A DNA stretch of 64,000 nt from Enterobacter oligotrophicus (GTDB taxonomy: Bacteria > Pseudomonadota > Gammaproteobacteria > Enterobacterales > Enterobacteriaceae): assembly GCF_009176645.1 (NCBI RefSeq), contig NZ_AP019007.1:62001-126000 (forward strand). Direction: 5' to 3'. The notes below the pieces were generated by a model, which was not told the origin of the DNA, made no database searches, and saw nothing but the letters and a program-made list of their open reading frames with translations. Positions within the stretch are counted from its first letter, which is position 1, and each line of letters opens with the position of its first letter. The position numbers and the translations under genes are program-made. Below are positions 51,746-61,291 of this stretch, piece by piece.

Positions 51746-51769
51746 AAAAAAAGCCGGGCGAACCCGGCT
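51746..51769 (-). terminator. terminator of the osmVWXY operon
   Basis: On the minus strand GCCGGG-TTCG-CCCGGC is followed by seven T, immediately after the osmV stop. Confidence 0.88.
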
Positions 51770-51776
51770 GAGAGAA

Positions 51777-52925
51777 TTAACTGTCACTATGAATATTCAG
51801 CGCCCGACGTGTACGGCCAGAACTCAAATACTCCGCAATATAGTCCTGCGAAATTTCGCCATTGTAACGCCCGTCCTCATCCACAATCGGCATCCAGCTG
51901 GTGTTGCTCTCATACAGGCGGGAGAGCACCACGCGCAGGTTGTCTTCGGCTTTTCCGGTCATGCGGAACGGGTGAAGGATATCGGCACAGACGCCGCTGG
52001 CGTTACGCGCTTCCCGACGCTTCACAAAGCCCAGTGGTTTACCGTGTTCATCGACCACGGTGATGGCGCGGATATCGTTATCGTCCATCGTGACAAACGC
52101 CTCCGGTAGCGGAGTAGACGCCCGAACCGTAATCGTGGGCTGTTGATCGGTCACGTCGCCCGCCGATACCAGCAGCAAGCGCTTCAGGGTGCGGTCCTGG
52201 CCGACAAACGAGCCAACAAACTCATTGGCCGGTTTAGCCAGCAGTTCGTCCGGGCTGGCACACTGGACGATGCGTCCCTGGCGGAAAACGGCGATACGGT
52301 CACCCAGTTTCAGAGCTTCATCAATATCGTGGCTCACCAGCATTACCGTTTTTTTCAGCTTGCGTTGCATCTCAAGGAACTGGTTCTGGATCACTTCACG
52401 GTTGATCGGGTCGACCGCGCCGAAGGGTTCATCCATCAGCAGTACCGGAGGATCGGCCGCCAGGGCGCGGATCACGCCAATACGCTGCTGCTGCCCGCCA
52501 GACATCTCGCGCGGGTAGCGGCTGAGGAACTTGTGCGGGTCCATCGCCACCATATCCATCAGCTCTTCCGCACGGGTTTTACAGCGCGCTTTATCCCAGC
52601 CCAGCATGCGTGGCACAACGGTAATGTTCTCTTCAATGGTCATGTTCGGGAACAGGCCAATCTGTTGGATCACGTAGCCGATGTTGCGGCGCAGCGTCAC
52701 CGTATCCATTCCGCTGGTGTCTTCGCCGTTAATCAGGATCGTTCCGCTGCTCGGTGTGATCAGGCGGTTAATCATTTTAAGGGTGGTGGTCTTGCCGCAG
52801 CCGGATGGACCAAGCAGGACGCACATTTCCCCTTCAGGTACATTCAGGTTGACGTTGTCCACGGCCTTAAAGGTCTGGCCGTGCTTCTGTGAAAATTGTT
52901 TGGTGAGGTTTTCCAGTTTTATCAT
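51777..52925 (-). CDS. osmV: OsmV, ATPase of the OsmU osmoprotectant ABC importer
   Basis: 382 residues. The ATPase domain has Walker A GPSGCGKTT (about 40), signature MSGGQQQRIG and Walker B VLLMDEPF, followed by two CBS domains (about 255-370) as in OpuA/ProV-type osmolyte ATPases. The chosen start MIKLENLTK matches the family; 25 upstream codons overlap osmW. Layout and length match Salmonella osmU (osmVWXY). It is distal in the operon and overlaps osmW by one base. Confidence 0.9.
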   Translation of the reverse strand: MIKLENLTKQFSQKHGQTFKAVDNVNLNVPEGEMCVLLGPSGCGKTTTLKMINRLITPSSGTILINGEDTSGMDTVTLRRNIGYVIQQIGLFPNMTIEENITVVPRMLGWDKARCKTRAEELMDMVAMDPHKFLSRYPREMSGGQQQRIGVIRALAADPPVLLMDEPFGAVDPINREVIQNQFLEMQRKLKKTVMLVSHDIDEALKLGDRIAVFRQGRIVQCASPDELLAKPANEFVGSFVGQDRTLKRLLLVSAGDVTDQQPTITVRASTPLPEAFVTMDDNDIRAITVVDEHGKPLGFVKRREARNASGVCADILHPFRMTGKAEDNLRVVLSRLYESNTSWMPIVDEDGRYNGEISQDYIAEYLSSGRTRRALNIHSDS

Positions 52926-53572
52926 TATCGAATCCCCTTTGGAGTCAGAACGACCTGCAGACGGTGCAATAACCAGTCGAGCACAATCGCTAAAAGGCAA
53001 ATCATCAGCGCGCCAGCAATCAACATACGAATATCGCTTCCGCCAATGCCGTTAAGCAGCAGCAGGCCCAGGCCGCCCGCACCAATGACGGCGGCAATCG
53101 CCATCACGCCGATATTCATCACCACGGCGGTACGGATGCCGCCAAAAATCACCGGAAGCGCCATTGGAATTTCAACCCAACGCAGACGCTGCCAGAAGGT
53201 CATGCCGATGCCGCGTCCGGCCTCACGCAGGCCCGGCGGCAGGCTGTCGAGCGCCGTGTGTGTGTTACGCACAATGGGTAACAGAGAGTAAAGAAAGACG
53301 GCGGTGATGGCGGGTAGCGCGCCAATACCCTGACCGATCAGCGAAAAGAGCGGGATCATCAGCCCAAACAGGGCAATGGATGGGATAGTCAACACGATGG
53401 TGGCAATCCCCAGCACCGGCGTTGCCAGCCATTTGTGGCGAACAATCAAAATACCCAACGGCACGCCGATAATAATGGCTAAGCCCACGGCCAGTGCTAC
53501 CAGCCACAGGTGCTGCAGCGTCAGGGTTAACAGGTAATCCCAGTTATCAATAATGTAGTGAATCGTCTCCAT
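52925..53572 (-). CDS. osmW: OsmW, permease of the OsmU importer
   Basis: 215 residues, about six membrane segments, with the ABC permease EAA loop in PPGLREAGRGIGMTFWQRLRWVEIPMALP. Closely related in fold to OpuCB/YehW. It pairs with OsmY to form the channel for glycine betaine or choline-O-sulfate-type solutes. Confidence 0.9.
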   Translation of the reverse strand: METIHYIIDNWDYLLTLTLQHLWLVALAVGLAIIIGVPLGILIVRHKWLATPVLGIATIVLTIPSIALFGLMIPLFSLIGQGIGALPAITAVFLYSLLPIVRNTHTALDSLPPGLREAGRGIGMTFWQRLRWVEIPMALPVIFGGIRTAVVMNIGVMAIAAVIGAGGLGLLLLNGIGGSDIRMLIAGALMICLLAIVLDWLLHRLQVVLTPKGIR

Positions 53573-53580
53573 AGCGCCTC

Positions 53581-54480
53581 CTACAGCAACTGTTTGCTAC
53601 GCAGGAAATCACGGGCGACCTGCTGCGGTGACTGATGGTCGATATCCACCTTCTTGTTCAGTTCGGTGATAACGTCGTTGTTGAGCTGAGAGGAGAGCGT
53701 GTTGAGTGCCTCTTCCAGACCGGGATTCGCCTCCAGCGTGTCTTTGCGTACCACCGGCGTCACCGCATAGCTAGGGAAGAAGCCTTTATCATCTTCCAGA
53801 ACCTTCAGGTCGAAGCCCTTCACGCGGCCATCGGTGGTGTAGATCAGTCCGGCATCAACGAATCCGTCGCGCACCGCGTTGTAAACCAGTCCGGGGTCCA
53901 TCTGGCGGATCTGCGGACGATCCAGCTCCATGTTGTACGCCGCCTGCAGCGGCTTCATGCCGTCACTGCGCCCGGCAAATTCCAGGTCTAAACCCAGCAA
54001 CCAGTTGTTGTCCGGGTCGGTTTTGCGGATCTGTTCTATTTTCGCCACCATCTCCGACATGGTGTTGATATGCTCCGCTTCGGCACGCTTGCGCTGCATA
54101 GCAAAGGCATAGGTATTGTTCATATCCGCAGGCTTAAGCCATACAAGACCGAGCTTCGCATCCAGGCGTTTTACTGTTTCGTAAGACTCCTGCGGCGACA
54201 TGCGTTTGTTAATGTGGTTAAAGATGATTAATGACGTACCGGTGTACTCCCAGGTCATATCAATCTGCTTGTTGATCATCGCGTTACGGGAGATGACCGT
54301 CGCAATATTGGTCTGCGGCTGCACCTGAAACCCTTTCTTTTGCAGGTACTGCACGGTCATGGCCGAGAGAATATGCTGTTCGGTAAAGCTCTTGGTCGCC
54401 AGAATCAGCGGGGCAGCCAGCGTCTGGCTGGTAAAGAGCGCGGCGGCGAACAGTGCCATCAGGCCGGAAAACAGTCTCAT
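53581..54480 (-). CDS. osmX: OsmX, periplasmic binding protein of the OsmU importer
   Basis: 299 residues with a signal peptide (about 1-22, ending LA-A) and an OpuAC/ProX-type binding domain: [54 protein letters not shown]. Ligand-binding aromatic residues of betaine-binding proteins cannot be verified by eye here. It lies between the two permease genes. Confidence 0.9.
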   Translation of the reverse strand: MRLFSGLMALFAAALFTSQTLAAPLILATKSFTEQHILSAMTVQYLQKKGFQVQPQTNIATVISRNAMINKQIDMTWEYTGTSLIIFNHINKRMSPQESYETVKRLDAKLGLVWLKPADMNNTYAFAMQRKRAEAEHINTMSEMVAKIEQIRKTDPDNNWLLGLDLEFAGRSDGMKPLQAAYNMELDRPQIRQMDPGLVYNAVRDGFVDAGLIYTTDGRVKGFDLKVLEDDKGFFPSYAVTPVVRKDTLEANPGLEEALNTLSSQLNNDVITELNKKVDIDHQSPQQVARDFLRSKQLL

Positions 54481-54498
54481 AAAAGCTCCTTGTTATTG

Positions 54499-55209
54499 TT
54501 ATCGAGCGAGATGCGGGCTCATCACGCGACCCAGCGCTGCCAGCAAGGTATCCAGAATCAGCGCAAACAGGGCGGTGGCCGCCGCGCCCAGGATCAGCGT
54601 CGGGAAGTCGTTCAGGTAAATACCGGGGAAAATCAGCTCGCCATAGCTGCTGGCACCAATCAGAAACGCCAGCGGTGCGGTTCCCACGTTAATGGCGGTG
54701 GCGATGCGAATACCGGAGAGCATCACCGGCCAGGCGTTGGGAATTTCGACCTGGCGCAAACGCTGCCATTTGGTCATGCCGATGCCGTTGGCGGCCTCCA
54801 GTAATGACGGCGGGACGGAGCACAGCCCTGCGTAGGTGTTACGCACAATCGGCAGTAACGAGGCGAGGAAGAGCGCAATAATGGCGGGTTTATCACCAAT
54901 ACCGATGACCACCATCGCCAGCGCCAGCACGGCAAGCGGTGGCAGCGTATTGCCGACGTTAAAGATTTGCATCACATATTCGGCAATACCGCGCGCGGCC
55001 GGACGGCTCAGCAGAATTCCGCTCGGAATACCGACCAGCAGGGCAAAGAACATGGAGGAGAAAACCAAAATCAGATGCTGTTGCCCAAGATAGATCAGGT
55101 CAACCTGGCGTGCTTTGATTGTCTCAAGTCCAATTCCCCAGATGAGGAGGGCGAGAACCACGATAATCGCGCCGATAAAAAGCAGCGAACGTTTAAGTAA
55201 TGGGTGCAT
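54499..55209 (-). CDS. osmY: OsmY (OsmU permease; not the E. coli stress protein OsmY)
   Basis: 236 residues and about six membrane segments, with the EAA loop PPSLLEAANGIGMTKWQRLRQVEIP. The start MHPLLKRSLL is family-like; eight upstream codons are rejected. It is the first gene of osmU, so the promoter should lie in 55210-55542. The symbol follows Salmonella usage and should not be confused with the periplasmic OsmY of E. coli. Confidence 0.86.
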   Translation of the reverse strand: MHPLLKRSLLFIGAIIVVLALLIWGIGLETIKARQVDLIYLGQQHLILVFSSMFFALLVGIPSGILLSRPAARGIAEYVMQIFNVGNTLPPLAVLALAMVVIGIGDKPAIIALFLASLLPIVRNTYAGLCSVPPSLLEAANGIGMTKWQRLRQVEIPNAWPVMLSGIRIATAINVGTAPLAFLIGASSYGELIFPGIYLNDFPTLILGAAATALFALILDTLLAALGRVMSPHLAR

Positions 55210-55542
55210 TGCGGTGTGTCTCCCTGTGCGCATGCGTTATAGCAACCAACGGTTGCCTGTTGTTATGCCATGTTTCGGCAGGGGTCATTGAGCTATAGCA
55301 AGGGATTGGGAAGGGTTCCAGCAAAGGATAAAAATCAATAACCTTATGAAAGTAGTGAAGACCTTGTGTTAAGCCTTATGGAGTAAGGGCTGACTGCAGG
55401 GCAGGCAGAATAGTCCTAAAGACGATTCAGTCAAGTGACACTGTCACATGCTTTTTGATGAAATTCAGAGTGTGGAAGGGGGACGTTCCGTGCGCAGTGA
55501 TATTGCGCTGCCCACCTTCCTGGCGCGTGGCCCTTCTTCCGA
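55210..55542. other. osmU promoter region and 3' flank of the MFS gene
   Basis: 333 bp. It must hold the osmU promoter on the minus strand. A near-perfect palindrome GTGACACTGTCAC is at 55435-55447. A 38-codon plus-strand frame (55448-55564) looks coding in composition but has no ribosome-binding site and runs into the MFS gene; it may be a gene remnant. Confidence 0.5.
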
Positions 55543-56736
55543 CTACTGCGCGTTGGCCCGGTGACGCGATGTGACACCGGTCAGCACTACGGCACACAGG
55601 AGCAATATGCCACTCAAGGCAAACGTGCTTTGCCAGCCAAGCGAGTCGAATACGATGCCGCCCGCCGTTGATCCAAGCGCAATGGAGAGTTGGATCACTG
55701 CGACCATTAACCCGCCGCCTGCCTCGGCATCCTCTGGCAGAGCACGCGCAAGCCACGTCCACCATCCCGTCGGTGCTGCTGTTGCCAGCATGCCCCAGAA
55801 ACCTAACAGCAAAGCAACGATCCACACGCTATGCCCGGCCAGGATTAACATCCCGGCGATGGCAGCCATCAGCAGTGGGATCATCATTAACGTCAGGAAA
55901 AACGCGGTGTTCAGGAACAGGGCGACGATCAGAGTGCCAGCAAAACCGGCGATACCGATGGTCAATAAAATCAGCGATAAGCCGGAGGCGCTGACAGATG
56001 TAACGGTTTCCAGAAACGGACGGACATAGGTAAACAGCGCAAACTGCCCCATAAAGAACAGTCCGCAGGCCGTCAGACCAACGGAAACCGCAGAGTGACG
56101 GAACAACCGCAGTACGCTCCTGCGCGGTGATGAGTGAGGGTTCCTGTGCATATCAGGCAAGCTAAAACACTGCCAGATGAAGGCCGCTATTGCCACCGGG
56201 ACCAGGCACAAGAAGGCTCCGCGCCATCCGATGGTTGCGCCAAGATAGCTGCCAAGCGGGGCGGCCACCACCGTCGCCAGCGCGTTGCCGCCGTTGAATA
56301 TCGCCAGCGCGCGGGATACCTGATGTTCAGGCACCAGGCGAATGGCCGTTGCGGCAGACATAGACCAAAATCCACCAATTGCGATACCGATTAACGCGCG
56401 GCCTGCCATATAGACCAGATAGCTGGATGCAAAGGCAATGACGATCCCCGATATCGCCATTACCAGGGTCATTCCCAGCAGGAGATGTTTACGATTCATA
56501 TTCCCGGCAAGCTGAGAAAGACACAGACTGGTCAGGACCGCCAGCACGCCGGAGATGGCAATCCCCTGGCCTGCAAGCCCTTCCGGGACGCCCAAATCGC
56601 TGGCCAGAGGGGTTAGCAGGCTGACAGGCATAAATTCAGAGGCAATCAGGACAAATACGCACAAGGTCATGGCAAAAATACCGCTCCAGTGTGCATGGCC
56701 GGTATTCTGTGGTGGGGTATGGCTCAATGCAGGCAT
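55543..56736 (-). CDS. MFS exporter (DHA1, NepI/SotB-like)
   Basis: 397 residues with twelve membrane helices. SEFMPVSLLTPLASDLGVPEGLAGQ, GRALIGIAIGGFWSMSAATAIRLVP and GWWTWLARALPEDAEAGGGLMVAVIQL resemble NepI and related purine/sugar exporters. The motif A-like loop reads AGNMNRKHLL, shorter than usual. It follows the hydrolase gene on the same strand (60-bp gap) and is probably co-transcribed with it. Substrate unknown. Confidence 0.85.
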   Translation of the reverse strand: MPALSHTPPQNTGHAHWSGIFAMTLCVFVLIASEFMPVSLLTPLASDLGVPEGLAGQGIAISGVLAVLTSLCLSQLAGNMNRKHLLLGMTLVMAISGIVIAFASSYLVYMAGRALIGIAIGGFWSMSAATAIRLVPEHQVSRALAIFNGGNALATVVAAPLGSYLGATIGWRGAFLCLVPVAIAAFIWQCFSLPDMHRNPHSSPRRSVLRLFRHSAVSVGLTACGLFFMGQFALFTYVRPFLETVTSVSASGLSLILLTIGIAGFAGTLIVALFLNTAFFLTLMMIPLLMAAIAGMLILAGHSVWIVALLLGFWGMLATAAPTGWWTWLARALPEDAEAGGGLMVAVIQLSIALGSTAGGIVFDSLGWQSTFALSGILLLCAVVLTGVTSRHRANAQ

Positions 56737-56796
56737 AATCAGATTTCACAAAAACGAGAAGCGAAGCCACCCGTAAAACACAGGTGGCTGAGAGGA

Positions 56797-57924
56797 TTAT
56801 TTCAGGCTGGTTTTGAAGAACTGTTCAAACTGTGCAAAAGGGATCTTCCCGGCGACGTTGTCGTATAAGTCGACATGGTTTGCGCCTGGGACAATCACCA
56901 GTTCTTTCTGTTTGCTGCCGACAGCGTTATAGGCATCTTCCGCAAAATAGCGGGAGTGGGCTTTTTCACCGGTCACGATAAGCGTCGGGATGGTGATCTC
57001 TTTGGCATAACTCAGCAGTGGCATGTTCATGAATGATAACGGCATTGTCGCGGTCCATGCGCCTGTAGAGTTAACGGAACGCGCATGGAAGCCTCGCGGC
57101 ATCCGGTAATAATCAAAGAACTCCTTCAGCACCGGATTCGGGTTTGCCGGTAATGCTTCTGGCAGAATACGCTCAGCGGCGGTCACTTTGCCGTTCTCAT
57201 CGACATAAATATCATGACCACCATGCGCAACGGTTCCACTTTCGGCGTCTTTCCAGCGCTGCTCGTTCAGATAGTGTAAAACCGCGCGGCGGTCAGCTGT
57301 TGAATAACGGTCTTTCCCGTCGCCGACGCCATGGCCCATTGCCCGGCTCATGTCATACATCACGCTGGTCGCGACTGCTTTCACGCGGGTGTCCATGGAG
57401 GCCGCGTTCAGCGCCATGCCGCCCCAGCCGCAGATGCCGAGGATACCGATACGATTACGGTCGACTTCCTTTTGTAAACCCAGGAAATCCACCGCTGCGC
57501 TAAAGTCCTCGGTGTTGATATCCGGAGAGGCGACGTTGCGCGGTTGACCGCCACTTTCGCCCGTGTAGGAAGGGTCGAATGCCAGCGTCACAAATCCTTG
57601 TTCAGCCATTGTTTGCGCGTAAAGACCACTGGATTGCTCTTTAACCGCGCCAAACGGTCCGCTTATGGCAATCGCTGCCAGTTTGCGCGCTCCACGGTCT
57701 TTTGGCAGGTAAAGATCGCCCACCAGGGTGATCCCGTACCGGTTCTGGAATGACACCTTACGGTGATCAACCTTGTCACTCTCCGCGAAGGTTTTGTCCC
57801 AGGTGGTAACCATTGAAACCGGCGCGTTCGGGTTGGTTGTTTCTGCATAACTCATTGTCGTCACTCCACTTAATGATGTGCATAACAGCATCGCAACTGT
57901 CAGTTTTTGGGTGAATATTTTCAT
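56797..57924 (-). CDS. secreted alpha/beta hydrolase with Cys nucleophile (YcjY-like)
   Basis: 375 residues with a Sec signal peptide (about 1-27, ...MSYA-E). The nucleophile elbow reads GICGWGG, so Cys165 replaces the usual Ser, as in dienelactone-hydrolase-type enzymes. The His is in VPGANHVDLY; oxyanion region SGPFGAVKEQSSG. It is divergent to the LysR gene at 58039 and upstream of the MFS exporter, forming a regulator/hydrolase/exporter unit. Natural ester or lactone unknown. Confidence 0.8.
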   Translation of the reverse strand: MKIFTQKLTVAMLLCTSLSGVTTMSYAETTNPNAPVSMVTTWDKTFAESDKVDHRKVSFQNRYGITLVGDLYLPKDRGARKLAAIAISGPFGAVKEQSSGLYAQTMAEQGFVTLAFDPSYTGESGGQPRNVASPDINTEDFSAAVDFLGLQKEVDRNRIGILGICGWGGMALNAASMDTRVKAVATSVMYDMSRAMGHGVGDGKDRYSTADRRAVLHYLNEQRWKDAESGTVAHGGHDIYVDENGKVTAAERILPEALPANPNPVLKEFFDYYRMPRGFHARSVNSTGAWTATMPLSFMNMPLLSYAKEITIPTLIVTGEKAHSRYFAEDAYNAVGSKQKELVIVPGANHVDLYDNVAGKIPFAQFEQFFKTSLK

Positions 57925-58038
57925 AAGAGGTACCGTGTGTTGTTGTGATGGGGCCAGTATAGTTAGCAGGAATAGTGCTGATTAGAGGGCGAAAGCTGCT
58001 AAGATTCATAGCATATTGTTATAAATAGCGGAGCCATG

Positions 58039-58923
58039 ATGGCGAAACGGGAAAACTATAATGAGCTGTACCTGTTTATGCAGGTGGTGCGGGAGGGCAG
58101 TTTCACTGCAGCAGCGCAACGGCTCGGGCTGGCGCAATCCGGGATCAGCCGTTCGGTGCGCGAGCTGGAAGAGCGGCTTGGCGTCCAGCTTCTGGTCCGC
58201 ACCACGCGAAAACTGTCGCTGACTCACGCGGGGGAGCAGCTCTACAAGACAGCAGAGTCGGGATTTGATGCGCTCGATACGGGTCTGGCGACCCTGGCAC
58301 ATTATCGCCAGACACCGGCCGGCACGGTTCGCATTAATGCCAGCCAGCACGCTATTGATAAATGCCTCCTGCCAAAGCTCGCAATTTTCAAACAGCGTTA
58401 CCCTGACATCCGGCTGGAGCTGATGAATGAGAGCCGCTTTGTCGACATTATTGCTGAGCGCTTCGATGCGGGTGTCCGGCTGGGACCAGAGGTAGGCCAG
58501 GGCATGATCGCGGTGCGCATCACGCCCGACATGGAGATGGCCGTAGTTGCCACTCCGGATCACTTTCGACGCTACGGTTTCCCGCAAACGCCTGCAGATT
58601 TAGTGGCTCATCCCTGCATTGCCTATCAGTTTGCCGACGGCAGTTTCTATCAGTGGGAACTCGTTCAGGACGGTAAGAAAATAACCCATCGGCCAGAAGG
58701 ACAATGGGCCCTGTCTGACAGCTATATGGAAGCCGAAGCCGCCCGGCAGGGGTTGGGGCTGGCTTATGTTCCGGTGGAGCTGGTGGCGGATGATTTAGAA
58801 CGTGGAGCGCTGATCAGAGTGTTGCAGCGCTATAGCCTGCGCATGGATGGATTGTACTTGTATTATCCGCACCGCAACGTGTCGCCAGCCCTGAGAGCGG
58901 TGATTGATACGCTGAAAATTTAG
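58039..58923 (+). CDS. LysR-type regulator divergent to the hydrolase gene
   Basis: 294 residues. HTH: LYLFMQVVREGSFTAAAQRLGLAQSGISRSVRELEERLG; effector domain follows with DAGVRLGPEVGQGMIAVRI, the signature of the CrgA/AaeR-like group. A GGAG is five bases before this second Met and two before the first. It likely controls the hydrolase and MFS genes across a 115-bp divergent region. Confidence 0.87.
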   Translation: MAKRENYNELYLFMQVVREGSFTAAAQRLGLAQSGISRSVRELEERLGVQLLVRTTRKLSLTHAGEQLYKTAESGFDALDTGLATLAHYRQTPAGTVRINASQHAIDKCLLPKLAIFKQRYPDIRLELMNESRFVDIIAERFDAGVRLGPEVGQGMIAVRITPDMEMAVVATPDHFRRYGFPQTPADLVAHPCIAYQFADGSFYQWELVQDGKKITHRPEGQWALSDSYMEAEAARQGLGLAYVPVELVADDLERGALIRVLQRYSLRMDGLYLYYPHRNVSPALRAVIDTLKI

Positions 58924-59032
58924 GGTAAGTCCCGGCATGAAGTGCTGATTTTCTGGGACGTGGCGTTGAATGAAAAAGGAAGTTGATCGCGTTTATGTGA
59001 TTGCGATGAGCGAGGAGGTGACATTTAGATAG

Positions 59033-59440
59033 CTAACCGCGCATGTCGAAGCCGGATTGTTGAAAATCTCTATAGACTTCCGGATTGTTGAAGGCCGGGA
59101 ATTTGGCTTTATGGGCTGCTGATTTGATCGCTTCGCAATAGGCTTTATTGCCGTTGCTGGTTGATATTTTTAAAGCCGTGCCATCCTGAGAAAATTCCAT
59201 ATGCAACCTGCATTTTTTCCCTTTCCAGTTTTGTGGATCATCAAGTTTGGCATTTATTGCTGCCCTGATTGCCCGCGCTTGCGCACCCCATTCATCCTGA
59301 TCATCCCAGCGTCCTGAACTGCAATTACCCGTTGCCGTGGTCTTATGGCAGCCGGAAGGATGTAACGGAGCGCATCCCGCGGCCAGGCTGACCGCAATGG
59401 TCAGCAGAACGATTTTCCTTACTGTCTCAGACGATCCCAC
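59033..59440 (-). CDS. lipoprotein with stand-alone TolA domain III
   Basis: 135 residues from a GTG start with GAGAGG five bases upstream. The lipobox is SLAAGC (Cys23). After a short Cys/Ser-rich linker comes AIRAAINAKLDDPQNWKGKKCRLHMEF, then GTALKISTSNGNKAYCEAIKSAAHKAKFPAF and YRDFQQSGFDM. These align by eye with the TolA C-terminal domain (IKSAIESKFYDASSYAGKTC ... ALCQAALAAAKLAKIPKP ... VYEVFKNAPLDF), including its two cysteines. The TolA membrane anchor and long helix are absent. It is not recognised as a named gene; it may bind TolA partners such as TolB or Pal, or interfere with colicin/phage entry. Confidence 0.72.
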   Translation of the reverse strand: MGSSETVRKIVLLTIAVSLAAGCAPLHPSGCHKTTATGNCSSGRWDDQDEWGAQARAIRAAINAKLDDPQNWKGKKCRLHMEFSQDGTALKISTSNGNKAYCEAIKSAAHKAKFPAFNNPEVYRDFQQSGFDMRG

Positions 59441-59587
59441 TTCTTGCCTCTCAATCCATTTGAACCTCAGCAACATTGGCATATTCTTCCGTCATTCCTG
59501 CCATATTTTCAACCACTAATTATCTGCATCAACGGGATGTTCCGAATGGGTTTTCTGAATATGTAGAGGAAATAAACGCCTCTCGTA

Positions 59588-60256
59588 TTATTGCCCTTCA
59601 TCTTCCTTACCGTAGTAAAGTTGACCGAGTTTGATGAGCGGCCTGCCTTGCGATTTACGGTGCATATTAGTATCGCGCAGTGAATAGACGCAGCCACAAT
59701 ACTCCTGCTGGTAAAACTGTTCGCGCTTGCTGATCTCAATCATGCGCGATGACCCTCCCTGTTTACGCCAGTTGTAATCCCAGTACACCATTCCCGGATA
59801 ATGTGAGGCAGCGCGTTGTCCGCAGTCGTTAATCTGCTGCATATTCTTCCAGCGGGAAATCCCGAGCGAACTGCTGATCACGCTGAACCCATTTTCTGCG
59901 GCATACAGCGCTGTGCGCTCAAAGCGCATATCAAAGCACATGGTGCACCGAACGCCGCGCTCAGGCTCCCACTCCATTCCTTTCGCGCGATCAAACCAGT
60001 TGTCGGTGTCATAATCTGCATCGACAAAAGGCACACCATGTTTCTTGGCGAAACGAATATTCTCCTCCTTACGGATGAGATATTCTTTCTGCGGATGAAT
60101 GTTCGGATTGTAGAAGTAAATGGTGTAATCAATGCCCGACGCCTGGATGGCTTCCATTACCTCACCGGAACAGGGGGCGCAACACGAGTGCAACAACAAT
60201 TTATCTGCGCCGTTTGGAAGTTGTAGTTTCGGTCGTTCAAATTTAGCTATAGCCAT
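59588..60256 (-). CDS. queH: QueH, epoxyqueuosine reductase (DUF208)
   Basis: 222 residues. Two adjacent Cys in [12 protein letters not shown] plus CTMCFDMR and [10 protein letters not shown] supply the Cys ligands and redox pair of QueH. QueH reduces epoxyqueuosine to queuosine in tRNA and is an alternative to the B12-dependent QueG. Flanking genes offer no link to queuosine synthesis. Confidence 0.9.
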   Translation of the reverse strand: MAIAKFERPKLQLPNGADKLLLHSCCAPCSGEVMEAIQASGIDYTIYFYNPNIHPQKEYLIRKEENIRFAKKHGVPFVDADYDTDNWFDRAKGMEWEPERGVRCTMCFDMRFERTALYAAENGFSVISSSLGISRWKNMQQINDCGQRAASHYPGMVYWDYNWRKQGGSSRMIEISKREQFYQQEYCGCVYSLRDTNMHRKSQGRPLIKLGQLYYGKEDEGQ

Positions 60257-60448
60257 CAGTCATTTTATTCAGGAAAAGTATGGTTGCAGAAATTGTAGCA
60301 TTTAAAAGAGTGCTGTAAGAAATGCGATAAGTATCAGGAAGGTCCGCTGTGAGCGAACAGTAAACATCCTGAGACCCTAAATTTTTTGATTGCGTGTGTA
60401 CCCTCTTTGATTTAGGGTATTCTAAATTTAGATAAATCTAAAATTAAG

Positions 60449-60763
60449 ATGAAAGAGACTCAACTTTTCCAATTACAAGAAGGCGCTTCACAGGCAACAA
60501 CGTTGCTTAAGTCGATGAGTAACAGCAATCGTCTGCTAATTCTTTGTGTTCTCATTGATAAACCAGGTACTTCATCGGGTGAGTTAGGGCAACTGACCGG
60601 CCTTACGCCTTCCGCAACCTCTCAACATCTGGCGAAAATGAAAGAAGATGGTTTGGTTGAGTCAAAAAGAGTGGCGCAAAGAGTGAACTACTTCATCAAA
60701 AACGATGCGGTGGAAAAAATTATCTCCACTTTGAAAGACATTTACTGTCCTGAGGGTTTTTAA
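60449..60763 (+). CDS. ArsR-family repressor, YgaV-like
   Basis: 104 residues. Winged HTH with LLKSMSNSNRLLILCVLIDKPGTSSGEL and LTPSATSQHLAKMKEDGLVES. Cys33 and Cys100 correspond to the two cysteines of E. coli YgaV, whose reactivity is linked to sulfide and organotin sensing. The stop is directly followed by the start of the next gene, so the pair is an operon like ygaVP. More AT-rich than neighbours. Confidence 0.8.
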   Translation: MKETQLFQLQEGASQATTLLKSMSNSNRLLILCVLIDKPGTSSGELGQLTGLTPSATSQHLAKMKEDGLVESKRVAQRVNYFIKNDAVEKIISTLKDIYCPEGF

Positions 60764-61291
60764 ATGACATCAGAATCAGTATCTCCACAAGAGGCCCAAA
60801 GACTTATTGAGCAAGGCGCTGTGCTCATTGATATCCGAGACCGCGCTGAATACTTGCGTGAGCACATACCCTATGCGCTCTCACTTCCACTCGCTGATAT
60901 TACAGCGGATAAAACGGTAGTAAGTGCAGAGCGCCAGCCTGTCATTTTTCATTGCCTGACAGGAATGCGTACAGCTCAAAATGCCCATGTACTCACGAAA
61001 GCAGCTAGCCCTGCGCCGGTTTTACTGATGGCAGGAGGTATTAATGCGTGGAAGAGCGCCGGCCTCCCTACTATTGAAGACAAAAAGCAACCGTTGCCTG
61101 TCATGAGGCAAGTTCAGATTGTTGCGGGCACCCTTATTCTTACGGGGGTTGTTTTGGGGTACACCATTGATAGCAGGCTATTTCTTCTGTCAGGCTTTGT
61201 AGGTGCAGGATTACTTTTTGCAGGGTTGAGTGGTCTATGTGGGATGGCGAGTTTGTTGTTAAAAATGCCATGGAACAGACCTGCGAAATAG
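60764..61291 (+). CDS. rhodanese-like membrane protein, YgaP-like
   Basis: 175 residues: a cytoplasmic rhodanese domain (about 5-105) with catalytic Cys64 in FHCLTGMRT, then two membrane helices (about 113-160) of the DUF2892 type, as in E. coli YgaP. It transfers sulfane sulfur. ATG follows the previous TAA with no gap. In E. coli ygaVP is elsewhere on the chromosome, so this locus is displaced or an additional copy. Confidence 0.85.
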   Translation: MTSESVSPQEAQRLIEQGAVLIDIRDRAEYLREHIPYALSLPLADITADKTVVSAERQPVIFHCLTGMRTAQNAHVLTKAASPAPVLLMAGGINAWKSAGLPTIEDKKQPLPVMRQVQIVAGTLILTGVVLGYTIDSRLFLLSGFVGAGLLFAGLSGLCGMASLLLKMPWNRPAK

